Of a stretch of DNA of 64,000 nt, positions 49,983 through 57,691 are shown piece by piece. The notes under the pieces are model-generated. The model had not been told where the DNA came from, did not search any database, and worked only from the letters and a program-made list of their open reading frames with translations. Positions within the stretch are counted from its first letter, which is position 1, and each line of letters starts with the position of its first letter. Where the stretch lies: assembly GCA_963754235.1 (NCBI GenBank), contig CAVWFK010000018.1, positions 62,001 to 126,000 of the forward strand, in the 5' to 3' direction. Source of the stretch: DATAYA01 sp963754235 (lineage in GTDB: Bacteria > Pseudomonadota > Alphaproteobacteria > Acetobacterales > Acetobacteraceae). A program made the translations under genes and the position numbers.

Positions 49983-50753
49983 GTGGACGAGGAATCAGGC
50001 GTGCGGGAACAAAAAAGCGGCGCCATCCATGTCGGTGTCGGCGGCTGGACCTACGAGCCCTGGCGGGGAACGTTCTATCCGGACCAGCTTCCGCAGAAGC
50101 GCGAGCTCGAATATGCCGCGAGCCGGCTCACGTCGATCGAGATCAACGGCACCTATTACGGCTCGCAGAAGCCCGAGAGTTTCGCCAAGTGGCATGACGA
50201 GACGCCAAACGGCTTCGTGTTCTCGCTGAAAGGGCCGCGCTTCGCCACCAACCGCCGCGTGCTCGCCAGCGCCGGCAAGTCGATCGAGCAATTCTTCAGG
50301 AGCGGCGTCATGGAGCTCAAGGACAAGCTCGGACCGATCAACTGGCAACTCATGCCCACCAAGAAATTCGATCCGGCGGATTTCGAGGCGTTCCTGAAAC
50401 TCCTGCCGAAGGAGGTCAGCGGCCGGGTGATGCGCCATGCGGTCGAGGTGCGCCACGACAGTTTCCGCGCGCCCGAGTTCATCGCCATGATGCGCGAGCA
50501 TGGCGTCGCGATCGTGCTGGCGGCGGATGCCCCCTATCCGCAGATCGCCGATGTCACGGCGCCTTTCGTCTATGCCCGCATCATGGGGACGCAGGAGACG
50601 GAAAAGCTGGGCTACTCGGAGTCGGCGCTGAAGCGCTGGGTCGAACGGGCGAAGCTCTGGGCCACGGGCGGCGATGTTTATCTCTACGTGATCGGCGGCC
50701 ACAAGGCGCGCAATCCCGCCGCGGCGAGAGCGCTGATCGAGCGCCTGGGCTGA
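49983..50753 (+). CDS. DUF72 family protein
   Basis: This 256-residue TIM-barrel-like protein has HVGVGGWTYEPWRGTFYP, SRLTSIEINGTYYGSQKPESF, FSLKGPRFATNRRVL and GPINWQLMPTKKFD, the standard blocks of DUF72 (YecE-like). Its function is unknown across the family. The start may be GTG 49983 or the in-frame GTG at 50001, because the first residues are not conserved. The ogt gene follows 20 bases after the stop, suggesting an operon. Confidence 0.85.
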   Translation: MDEESGVREQKSGAIHVGVGGWTYEPWRGTFYPDQLPQKRELEYAASRLTSIEINGTYYGSQKPESFAKWHDETPNGFVFSLKGPRFATNRRVLASAGKSIEQFFRSGVMELKDKLGPINWQLMPTKKFDPADFEAFLKLLPKEVSGRVMRHAVEVRHDSFRAPEFIAMMREHGVAIVLAADAPYPQIADVTAPFVYARIMGTQETEKLGYSESALKRWVERAKLWATGGDVYLYVIGGHKARNPAAARALIERLG

Positions 50754-50773
50754 AGTCCGGTATGGAGGTCATC

Positions 50774-51292
50774 ATGTCGGAACGCATTCGCTATGCGTGG
50801 GGAGCCAGTTCGCTTGGCGATTTCATCGCGGCCGTTTCGGACCGGGGGCTCGTGGCCTTCGAATTCGGCGATCGCGATGCCGCCATGCTGGACGCGCTCC
50901 GCGCCCGTCTTCCATCGGCGTCGCTCGACGAGGACGTCGAAGGCCTTTGCGAGCTGGTCGAAAAACTGCAAGCGCTGGTTGATCACCCCGAGACCGATCC
51001 GGCGATCGCGCTCGATCCTCGCGGCAGCGACTACCAGAGGCAGGTCTGGTCGCTGCTGCGCGACATTCCCGCGGGCCAGACCACGACCTACGGCGCCCTT
51101 GCCGCCAGGCTCGGCACCCGCGACGCCCGCGACGTGACCGAGGCCATCGCCGCCAATGCGATCGCGATCCTGATCCCCTGTCACCGCGTGGTGAAGCAGG
51201 ACGGCTCACTGTCGGGCTATCGCTGGGGCTTCAAGCGCAAGCGCGCCTTGCTCGCGCGCGAACGCCATTCCGCGCCATTCCAGTTGGCGTGA
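50774..51292 (+). CDS. ogt: Methylated-DNA-protein cysteine methyltransferase (Ada C-domain/Ogt type)
   Basis: This 172-residue repair protein takes methyl groups from O6-methylguanine onto Cys136, in ILIPCHRVVKQDGSLSGYRWG. The DNA-binding helix region is VWSLLRDIPAGQTTTYGALAARLG. The ATG at 50774 is 5 bases after GGAGG. An earlier ATG at 50762 overlaps that ribosome site and is less likely. The protein is suicidal: one molecule repairs one base. No Ada regulator domain is present. Confidence 0.9.
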   Translation: MSERIRYAWGASSLGDFIAAVSDRGLVAFEFGDRDAAMLDALRARLPSASLDEDVEGLCELVEKLQALVDHPETDPAIALDPRGSDYQRQVWSLLRDIPAGQTTTYGALAARLGTRDARDVTEAIAANAIAILIPCHRVVKQDGSLSGYRWGFKRKRALLARERHSAPFQLA

Positions 51293-51323
51293 TACCGGCA
51301 GGCCCATGCTGGACCGCTTTCTT

Positions 51324-51421
51324 CGTCATCGCGAGGAGCGCTGCGACGAAGCGATCCAGGCGGGCCGCTCCGTGCCTCCCGCCTGGATCGCCACGCCGCC
51401 AAGCGGCGGCTCGCGATGACG
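51324..51421. repeat. CGTCATTGCGAG-type palindromic repeat, copy B
   Basis: A 98-base palindrome with CGTCATCGCGAGGAGCGCTG at one end, GGCTCGCGATGACG at the other, and GATCCAGGCGGG paired with CCCGCCTGGATC inside. It lies between ogt and rppH, which converge, and may serve as their shared terminator. Confidence 0.9.
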
Positions 51422-51474
51422 AAAGAATCAGAGCATTCGCCGCCTGGAATCGTGGGAGAGGTCCAGCCCGGCAG

Positions 51475-51969
51475 CTATCGCGCGAACCGCGCGAACGAGC
51501 GTGCCAGCGTCTCGTAGATCGGGCGCTTGAACGGCACCGCCAGCGCCGGCAGCTCGGCCAGCTTCACCCAGCGCCAGGCGTCGAACTCCGGGTGCGGGTC
51601 GGCGTCGAGCCGGATGTCGGCATCGGTGCCCAGGAAGCGCAGCGCGAACCAGCGCTGGCACTGCCCGCGATGGCGCCCGCCAAGCGCGTGGCCCACCAGT
51701 GCGGGCGGCAGATCGTAGGTCAGCCAGTCGGGGTGCTCGCCGATGATCGCGGCGCGGTCCGTGCCGATCTCCTCGGCGAGTTCCCGCAGCACCGCCGTGC
51801 GCGGGTCCTCGTCCGCGTCGATGCCGCCCTGCGGCAATTGCCAGCCGCCGGCCGCAGCCTCCGCCTTCGGCAAATCGGCGCGGCGCGCGACCAGCACCCG
51901 CCCGTCGCCGGCGAACAGCACCGCACCCACATTACGGCGATAGGAGAGGGCGGCGGCGTCGATGGTCAA
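51475..51969 (-). CDS. rppH: RNA pyrophosphohydrolase / Nudix hydrolase
   Basis: This 164-residue protein has YRRNVGAVLFAGDGRVLVARR, the RppH-specific GGWQLPQGGIDADEDPRTAVLRELAEEIGT (the Nudix box), and WLTYDLPPALVG. RppH removes pyrophosphate from 5' ends of mRNA to start decay, or hydrolyses diadenosine polyphosphates. The start overlaps the stop of the upstream deacetylase gene. It is last in the gpmI-envC-ctpA-deacetylase-rppH cluster. Confidence 0.9.
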   Translation of the reverse strand: MTIDAAALSYRRNVGAVLFAGDGRVLVARRADLPKAEAAAGGWQLPQGGIDADEDPRTAVLRELAEEIGTDRAAIIGEHPDWLTYDLPPALVGHALGGRHRGQCQRWFALRFLGTDADIRLDADPHPEFDAWRWVKLAELPALAVPFKRPIYETLARSFARFAR

Positions 51970-53078
51970 CGGGTGGCGATCGCGGCTGGTGGTGCGGCCA
52001 GCGCGCTCGCCGGCACCAGCACGAAGCCCCGCGCGCCGACCTCGGTCGCCCAGGCGATCAGGTGGCGCAGCATCGCCGGCCGCAGCGGCCCGGCGATGCC
52101 GAGCGCCGCACCGTGCGCGAGCGCGATCCGCTCCAGCTCCGCGAGCTTGGCGTCGATCGCGGCCGGGTCGGGCGGATCATCCAGCACCGTATCGACGCTG
52201 CGGCCCCCGACCAGTGCGGGCGCCGGCGCGCCGGAGCGCGGATCGATGTAGAGCAGCCCGCGCGCGGCCAGCTCCCGTTGCATCGCGTCGAACGCCGCTG
52301 GCGCCGCCGCAAGCCGCTCGCCTCGCATCCCGTCGAGCGCGCCGATGGCGCCGACGGCGCCCGGGATGCGCGCCAGCGCCCAATCGAGTGCCGCCAGATT
52401 TTGCGCCGGCGTATTGCCGGCACGCAGCGCGTGCGGGCCGGGATCATCCAGCGGAGAGGCCTGCGATTCCATCGGGATCGAGACCAGGATCTCGTGCCCG
52501 CGCGCGCGGGCGGCGGCCAGCAGCGCGTCGGGTGCCGCCGCATAGGGCGAGAAGGCGAGATCGACGGCGGGCGGCAGCTTGTCGATCGCGACCGAACTGC
52601 CGGCGGCGGCAACGCCGAGCCCGCCCACCACGAGCGCGATCCGCGGCCGTCCTTGGGCGGAGGGCGCCAGCGCGGCATAGACCTGCATCGGCGCCCGCCC
52701 GTCGGTCGCGATGCGCGGCAGCATCACGCCGGGCTGGCCGGGAGCCGGCTCCAGCAGGGCGGCGTCGGGCGCGGGAATGGCGGGGTCGGGCCGGGTGGCG
52801 CCGCCGCTCGTGGGGCCGGGCCAAGCGGTGTGCGCGGCGACCGGCGTGATCCGCGCGTGGGCCGTCGCGGAGGCAGCGGCGGGCGCCGGCCGGGCCTGCG
52901 CCGCCCCGGCCGCAGTTGCACCCGCAGTGGGGGGGCCGAGCGCTTGCAGCGCTGCCGCGCCGCCGCCCGAGACGATCAGAAGTGCCGCCCAGAACCAGAG
53001 CAGGGTGGTCAGCCCTGGAGGCCGCCGCCGCTCCGGCGGCGAAGCCGGCAGGAGCCTGTCGGCGCGCTCGCGCGTCAG
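51966..53078 (-). CDS. Divergent polysaccharide deacetylase family protein (YibQ-like), start unclear
   Basis: The core frame from GTG 52727 encodes RPRIALVVGGLGVAAAGSS, DLAFSPYAAAPDALLAAARARGHEILVSIPMES, and IGALDGMRGERL, matching the divergent (DUF610) deacetylase family. The frame stays open upstream to about 53,080 and supplies a membrane helix (TTLLWFWAALLIVSGG) and an Ala/Pro linker, as usual in this family. That stretch has no in-frame ATG, GTG or TTG. A CTG at 53078 would overlap the ctpA stop. Either the start is unusual or an indel has displaced it. Probably periplasmic and anchored. Activity unproven. Confidence 0.7.
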   Translation of the reverse strand: MTRERADRLLPASPPERRRPPGLTTLLWFWAALLIVSGGGAAALQALGPPTAGATAAGAAQARPAPAAASATAHARITPVAAHTAWPGPTSGGATRPDPAIPAPDAALLEPAPGQPGVMLPRIATDGRAPMQVYAALAPSAQGRPRIALVVGGLGVAAAGSSVAIDKLPPAVDLAFSPYAAAPDALLAAARARGHEILVSIPMESQASPLDDPGPHALRAGNTPAQNLAALDWALARIPGAVGAIGALDGMRGERLAAAPAAFDAMQRELAARGLLYIDPRSGAPAPALVGGRSVDTVLDDPPDPAAIDAKLAELERIALAHGAALGIAGPLRPAMLRHLIAWATEVGARGFVLVPASALAAPPAAIATR

Positions 53079-54451
53079 CGGCTCACCCGTCGCTGGGCCG
53101 CCATCGCGCGCACCAGCACGAGCGCCTGCTGCAACTGGAAGTCGGTGCTGGGCTTGTTCGCGTCGAATTTGGGCCAGTTCGCGGGCGGCTTGGCCGGGAT
53201 GTCATGCACGATCGCCGGCAGGTCGGTGCGCGGCGGCGGCCCCGCGGTGCCGCCCTCGTTCTTGATCGTGTGGTTGAGGTCGGTCTCCCGCGAGGGGCCG
53301 AAATGATCGACCGGGGCGCGCGTCTCCTCCACCTTCACGTCCGGGCTGATGCCGAGGCCCTGGATCGAGTGCCCCGACGGCGTGTAGTAGCGCGCCGTGG
53401 TCAGCCGGATCGCGCCGTTGCCGGGCAGCGGGATCACCGTCTGCACCGAGCCCTTGCCGAAGCTGCGGGTCCCGACCAGCACCGCCCGGCGCTGGTCCTG
53501 AAGTGCCCCCGAGACGATCTCGCTCGCCGAGGCCGAACCGCCGTTGATCATCACCACCAGCGGCAGCCCGCGCGTGATGTCGCCGCCGGGCTTCGCGTCC
53601 CAGCGCTGGCTGTCCTCCGGGTGGCGCGCCTTGGTCGAGACCACCTCGCCCGAATTGAGGAAGTCGCTGGAGACATCTACGGCCTGATCGAGCAGCCCAC
53701 CGGGGTTGTTGCGCAGGTCGAGCACGATGCCGCGCAGCTTGTCGCCGTCCTTCTGCTCGAAATCGTGGATCGCTTTGCGCATGCCGGGATCGGACTCCTC
53801 GTTGAACTGGGTGAGGCGGACATACCCGATGTCGCCGACCAGCCGGCTTTTCACGACCTGGATGTGGATGATCTCGCGCGTGAGCGTGACCTCGACCGGC
53901 GTGTCGATGCCCTGTCGCTTCAAGGTCAGGTGGATGGTGCTGTTGGGCGGCCCGCGCATTTCATCGACGGCGTCGTTGAGGCTGATGCCTTCCACGGTCT
54001 TGCCGTTGAGTGCCGTGATGAGGTCGCCCGGCTTGATGCCGGCACGGGCGGCGGGCGTGTCGTCGATCGGGCTTACGACCTTGATCAGGCCGGATTCCTC
54101 GGTGACTTCGAGGCCGAGGCCGCCGAACTCGCCGCGCGTCTGCACCTGCATGTCTTGCCACTGCTTGCGGTTCATGTAGTCGGAATGCGGATCGAGGCCG
54201 GTCAGCATTCCGTTCAGGGCATTTTCGACCAGCGTGCGATCGGTGACCGGATCGACGTATTCGGCGCGCACCCGCTCGAACACGTCGCCGAACAGGGTCA
54301 GCAGGCGATAGGTCTCGGCGCGGCTGGTCTCGGCGGTGTCGGCGAAGGCGGGCACGATCCCGAAATGGCGGGCGACCAGACCCGAGGCCGGGGCGGCGGC
54401 GATGCCGGCGGCAAAGGCGGCGCCCAGAAGCAGGCCGGTGCGATACTTCAT
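53075..54451 (-). CDS. ctpA: C-terminal processing peptidase CtpA (S41)
   Basis: This 458-residue protease has a leader (GLLLGAAFAAGIAAA). A PDZ domain (about residues 105-180, GEFGGLGLEVTEESGLIKVVSP, AGIKPGDLITALNGK) and the S41 core follow. The catalytic serine is in NGGSASASEIVSGAL, and the lysine is in GTRSFGKGSVQT. It trims periplasmic proteins. The ATG at 54451 has GAGAGAGG eight bases upstream, better placed than for the ATG at 54460. Between envC and the deacetylase, the usual alphaproteobacterial order. Confidence 0.93.
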   Translation of the reverse strand: MKYRTGLLLGAAFAAGIAAAPASGLVARHFGIVPAFADTAETSRAETYRLLTLFGDVFERVRAEYVDPVTDRTLVENALNGMLTGLDPHSDYMNRKQWQDMQVQTRGEFGGLGLEVTEESGLIKVVSPIDDTPAARAGIKPGDLITALNGKTVEGISLNDAVDEMRGPPNSTIHLTLKRQGIDTPVEVTLTREIIHIQVVKSRLVGDIGYVRLTQFNEESDPGMRKAIHDFEQKDGDKLRGIVLDLRNNPGGLLDQAVDVSSDFLNSGEVVSTKARHPEDSQRWDAKPGGDITRGLPLVVMINGGSASASEIVSGALQDQRRAVLVGTRSFGKGSVQTVIPLPGNGAIRLTTARYYTPSGHSIQGLGISPDVKVEETRAPVDHFGPSRETDLNHTIKNEGGTAGPPPRTDLPAIVHDIPAKPPANWPKFDANKPSTDFQLQQALVLVRAMAAQRRVSR

Positions 54452-54510
54452 ACCCGTCATCCTCTCTCGCGCCGGCCCTCGGGCCAGCGCACCACTCAGT
54501 GATCCCAGTC

Positions 54511-55803
54511 CTAGCCCTTCGCCTGCGATCCCCTGACCTGCAACCAGGGCGCGGGATCGACCGGCTGCCCGTCGCGGCGCAACTCTACATACAAAGCGGG
54601 GCGGCTGCCCGCAGCCTCGTCGCCCCAGTCCGGCATCACGCCGACCGGTGCGCCCGCCTGCACCGAACCTCCCACTGATACGTCAAGCCGATCCAGTCCC
54701 GCCAGCACCAGATGGTAGCCGCCGCCGCAGTTGACGATCAACAGCCGCCCGTAGCTGCGGAACGGCGCCGCGAACTCCACCCGGCCGGCGCAGGGCGACA
54801 CCACCCGCGCCCGCGGCGCGGTGGCGTAGGAGAGGCCCTCGGACTGGCCCGCCGCGGTCGGGGCGCCGAAGCCGCGGACCAGCCGCCCCGCCACCGGCGC
54901 GCGTCCGGACGCGGCGGCGATCCCCGGTCCGGCGGGTGCCGCGAGCGCCGCCTGCTGCGCCCGCGCCGCCGCCGCCTGCGGCGCGCGGCTCTGGCGCTCG
55001 GCCTGCACCGCCTCGTTGCGCGCCCGCGCCTCGGCCGCGCGATGGTCGGCCGCGATCCGGGCCAGCAGGCCGCGCAAGGTGACCGCCCGCGCCCCATCGG
55101 CGGCGGCCTGGCGGGCCGCCGCCGATGCGGCGTCGTTGGCGGTGCGCTCGGCCCGCCGGGCGCGTGCGATCTCGGCATCGAGTGCCGCCGCCTGCTGCCG
55201 CTGCGCCGCACGGTCCGCGTCCAGGGTGGCGGAAGCGGCGGTGATCTGCCCGGCGAGAGAGGCGACGGTTTGCTGCTCGGCGCGCAGCCTCTCGGCGTCC
55301 TGCTCCAGCCGGTGCGAGAGGCCGCGCATCACCAGCACGCCGGCGAGGGTCTCCGCCGGCGGCCGCGGCACCGCGAGCAGCGTCTCGACCGGGTGCAGGG
55401 CCAGGCGCTCGATCAGCGGCAGCAGGGGTGCGAGATCGGCGGCGCGGGCGCGCAATGCCGCCTCGGCGACGGCCTGACGGTTCCGGAGTTCGTCCATCCG
55501 GTCGGCCGCCCGCGCCAGTTTCTCCTCGGTTTCCTGCAAGCTCGCGGTGGCTTCGACCAGCGCGCCGGACAGGCGCTGCTGGTTCGAAAGTGCGCTGGCG
55601 GCGAGGGCGAGCGCCGTCCGGTGCTGTGCCAACTGGGTGGCGCGGTCGCGCTCGGCCTGGCGCAGTGCGTCCTGCGCCGCAACGGCGGGATCGGGGATTG
55701 GCGGGATCGGCAGCGGCAGCACCGAGGGTGCCGCGGCGATCAGCGGCAGCAGTGCCGCGGCCAGCGGCGGCAGGCGCCGCATCCGCCTGGCGCCCGCGTT
55801 CAT
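54511..55803 (-). CDS. envC: EnvC-like murein hydrolase activator
   Basis: This 430-residue secreted protein has a hydrophobic leader, a long coiled coil rich in Ala, Gln, Arg and Glu (about residues 40-300), and a C-terminal LytM (M23) domain: RLVRGFGAPTAAGQSEG, VVSPCAGRVEFAAPFRSYGRLLIVNCGGGYHLVLAGLD. The zinc ligands are degenerate. The usual HxH position reads ALYVELR. This is expected of EnvC, which activates amidases at the division septum without cutting itself. The start overlaps the gpmI stop. Confidence 0.88.
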   Translation of the reverse strand: MNAGARRMRRLPPLAAALLPLIAAAPSVLPLPIPPIPDPAVAAQDALRQAERDRATQLAQHRTALALAASALSNQQRLSGALVEATASLQETEEKLARAADRMDELRNRQAVAEAALRARAADLAPLLPLIERLALHPVETLLAVPRPPAETLAGVLVMRGLSHRLEQDAERLRAEQQTVASLAGQITAASATLDADRAAQRQQAAALDAEIARARRAERTANDAASAAARQAAADGARAVTLRGLLARIAADHRAAEARARNEAVQAERQSRAPQAAAARAQQAALAAPAGPGIAAASGRAPVAGRLVRGFGAPTAAGQSEGLSYATAPRARVVSPCAGRVEFAAPFRSYGRLLIVNCGGGYHLVLAGLDRLDVSVGGSVQAGAPVGVMPDWGDEAAGSRPALYVELRRDGQPVDPAPWLQVRGSQAKG

Positions 55804-57338
55804 CCCTCGCCGCGCAGCAGCGAACGGCCGGTCATCTCGGGCGGCGGCCCGAGGCCCATCAGCGTGAGCAGCGTCGGCGCCAGATCGGCGAGGCGGCCAT
55901 CCGCGAGGCGCGCATCCGCCGGTCCGCCCAGCAGCAGCACCGGGACGGGATTGAGCGTGTGAGCGGTGTGCGGGCCGCCGGTTTCGGGGTCGCGCATCAG
56001 CTCGGCATTGCCGTGATCGGCGGTCACCAGCAGCGCGCCGCCGGCTGTCCGGATCGCGTCCGCGATGCGGCCGAGCGCGGCATCGACCGCCTCCACGGCG
56101 CGGATGGCGGCCGGCAGGCTGCCGGTATGGCCGACCATGTCGGCGTTGGCGAAGTTGAGCACGATCAAATGGTCCTGGCCCGAGCCGATCGCGGCGCCCG
56201 CGCGCTCGGCCAGTTCCGGAGCCGACATCTCGGGCTGCAGATCATAGGTCGCGACCTTGGGCGAGGGGACCATGATCCGGTCCTCGCCGGGGTATTCTTT
56301 TTCCACGCCACCGTTGAGGAAATAGGTGACGTGCGGGTATTTTTCGGTCTCTGCCATCCGCAACTGGCGGCGGCCCGCGGCGGCGACCACGGCGCCCAAA
56401 ACGTTCTGGAGAGGCTCGGGCGGGAGCAGCGCGCCCATCAGCGGCGCGAGCGCATCGCTGTAGCGGGTCATGCCGGCGGCGGTGGTCACGCGGATCGGGC
56501 GCGGGCGGGGGAAGCCGTCGAAGCCGGGGTCGAGGAGCGCTGCCAGCAGCTCGCGCACGCGATCGGCGCGGAAGTTGAAGCAAAGGATGCCGTCGCCGTC
56601 GCGCATTCCGCCGTAATCGCCGATCACGGCGGGCGGGATGAACTCATCGGTGATATGGTTTTCGTAGCCGTCGGCAATCGCTTCACGCGCCGTCGCGAAG
56701 TGCGGGCCGTCGGCGTTGGCGACGGCTGCGTAGGCGCGCGCGACCCGGTCCCAGCGGCGGTCGCGGTCCATCGCGTAGTAGCGGCCGCTGACGGTCGCGA
56801 GTTGGCACCCGTCCGGCAGCGCCGTTTCGAGCCGGGCGAGGTCGTCGGCGGCCGAGCGCGGCGGCGTGTCGCGGCCGTCGGTGAAGGCGTGGATTCGAAC
56901 GGCGATGCCGGAATCGGCGAGAATGCGCGTGAGCGCCGCCGCGTGATCCTGGTGGGAATGCACGCCGCCCGGCGAGACGAGCCCGAGCAGGTGGCAAACG
57001 CCACCGGATTTTTGCAGCGCGTCGATCAGGGCGACGAGCGCGGGCGCGGGGGCGAGGCTGCCGCCTGCGATCGCATCGGCGATGCGCACCAGCTCCTGCA
57101 CCACCACGCGGCCGGCACCGATATTGAGGTGGCCGACCTCGGAGTTGCCCATCTGCCCGTCGGGCAGGCCGACATCGCGGCCGGAGGTGTGCAGGAAGGC
57201 GTGCGGGCAGTATTGCCAGAGCCGGTCGAATGCGGGCGTGCGCGCCTGGGCGATGGCGTTGTCGGCGGTCTCGTCGCGCCAGCCCCAGCCGTCGAGCACG
57301 GCCAGCATCACGGGGCGGGGCGGGGACGGGGCGGCCAT
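55800..57338 (-). CDS. gpmI: 2,3-bisphosphoglycerate-independent phosphoglycerate mutase
   Basis: This 512-residue di-manganese enzyme interconverts 3- and 2-phosphoglycerate. The motif AVLDGWGWRD holds metal ligands, the catalytic serine is in MGNSEVGHLNIGAGR, and further ligands are in HSHQDHAAAL, NFRADRVRELL, ANADMVGHTG and VTADHGNAELM. The ATG at 57338 gives the normal N-terminus. An upstream in-frame start extends into repeat copy C and is rejected. First gene of the cell-wall cluster. Confidence 0.94.
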   Translation of the reverse strand: MAAPSPPRPVMLAVLDGWGWRDETADNAIAQARTPAFDRLWQYCPHAFLHTSGRDVGLPDGQMGNSEVGHLNIGAGRVVVQELVRIADAIAGGSLAPAPALVALIDALQKSGGVCHLLGLVSPGGVHSHQDHAAALTRILADSGIAVRIHAFTDGRDTPPRSAADDLARLETALPDGCQLATVSGRYYAMDRDRRWDRVARAYAAVANADGPHFATAREAIADGYENHITDEFIPPAVIGDYGGMRDGDGILCFNFRADRVRELLAALLDPGFDGFPRPRPIRVTTAAGMTRYSDALAPLMGALLPPEPLQNVLGAVVAAAGRRQLRMAETEKYPHVTYFLNGGVEKEYPGEDRIMVPSPKVATYDLQPEMSAPELAERAGAAIGSGQDHLIVLNFANADMVGHTGSLPAAIRAVEAVDAALGRIADAIRTAGGALLVTADHGNAELMRDPETGGPHTAHTLNPVPVLLLGGPADARLADGRLADLAPTLLTLMGLGPPPEMTGRSLLRGEG

Positions 57339-57412
57339 CGTCGGCTCCTGCGCGGCAACCCTGCGTAGCGGAGTGCCGCGTGGGCGGGCAAGGGCGCCGG
57401 GGTCGCGAGGTT

Positions 57413-57512
57413 CGTCATCGCGAGCCGGCCGCTTGGCCGGCGTGGCAATCCAGGCCCGCGGCACCGTGCGGCGGGCCTGGACTGCTTCGTCGCGGTGCTC
57501 CTCGCAGTGACG
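57413..57512. repeat. CGTCATTGCGAG-type palindromic repeat, copy C
   Basis: A 100-base palindrome with CGTCATCGCGAGCCGGCC on the left and CTCCTCGCAGTGACGG on the right, with a CAATCCAGGCCCG inner arm. Situated between the divergent gpmI and the chemoreceptor-like kinase gene. Together with its flanks it fills the 353-base gap, and no promoter is obvious. Confidence 0.9.
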
Positions 57513-57691
57513 GAGGTCGGCGCGATAAGTCAGGTATCAATCACGGCAGTTACTCGAAGCGCGTGCGTGCCAGTTGAAGGCGGAATGCGGGCGGGGATAG
57601 GTTGAAAAGCGTGGCGACGAACTCGACGCGGGCGGCCGGCCGCGGATCGGGAGTTGCCTGCATACGGTCCGGTGAAGGATTTCTTTTCTTG

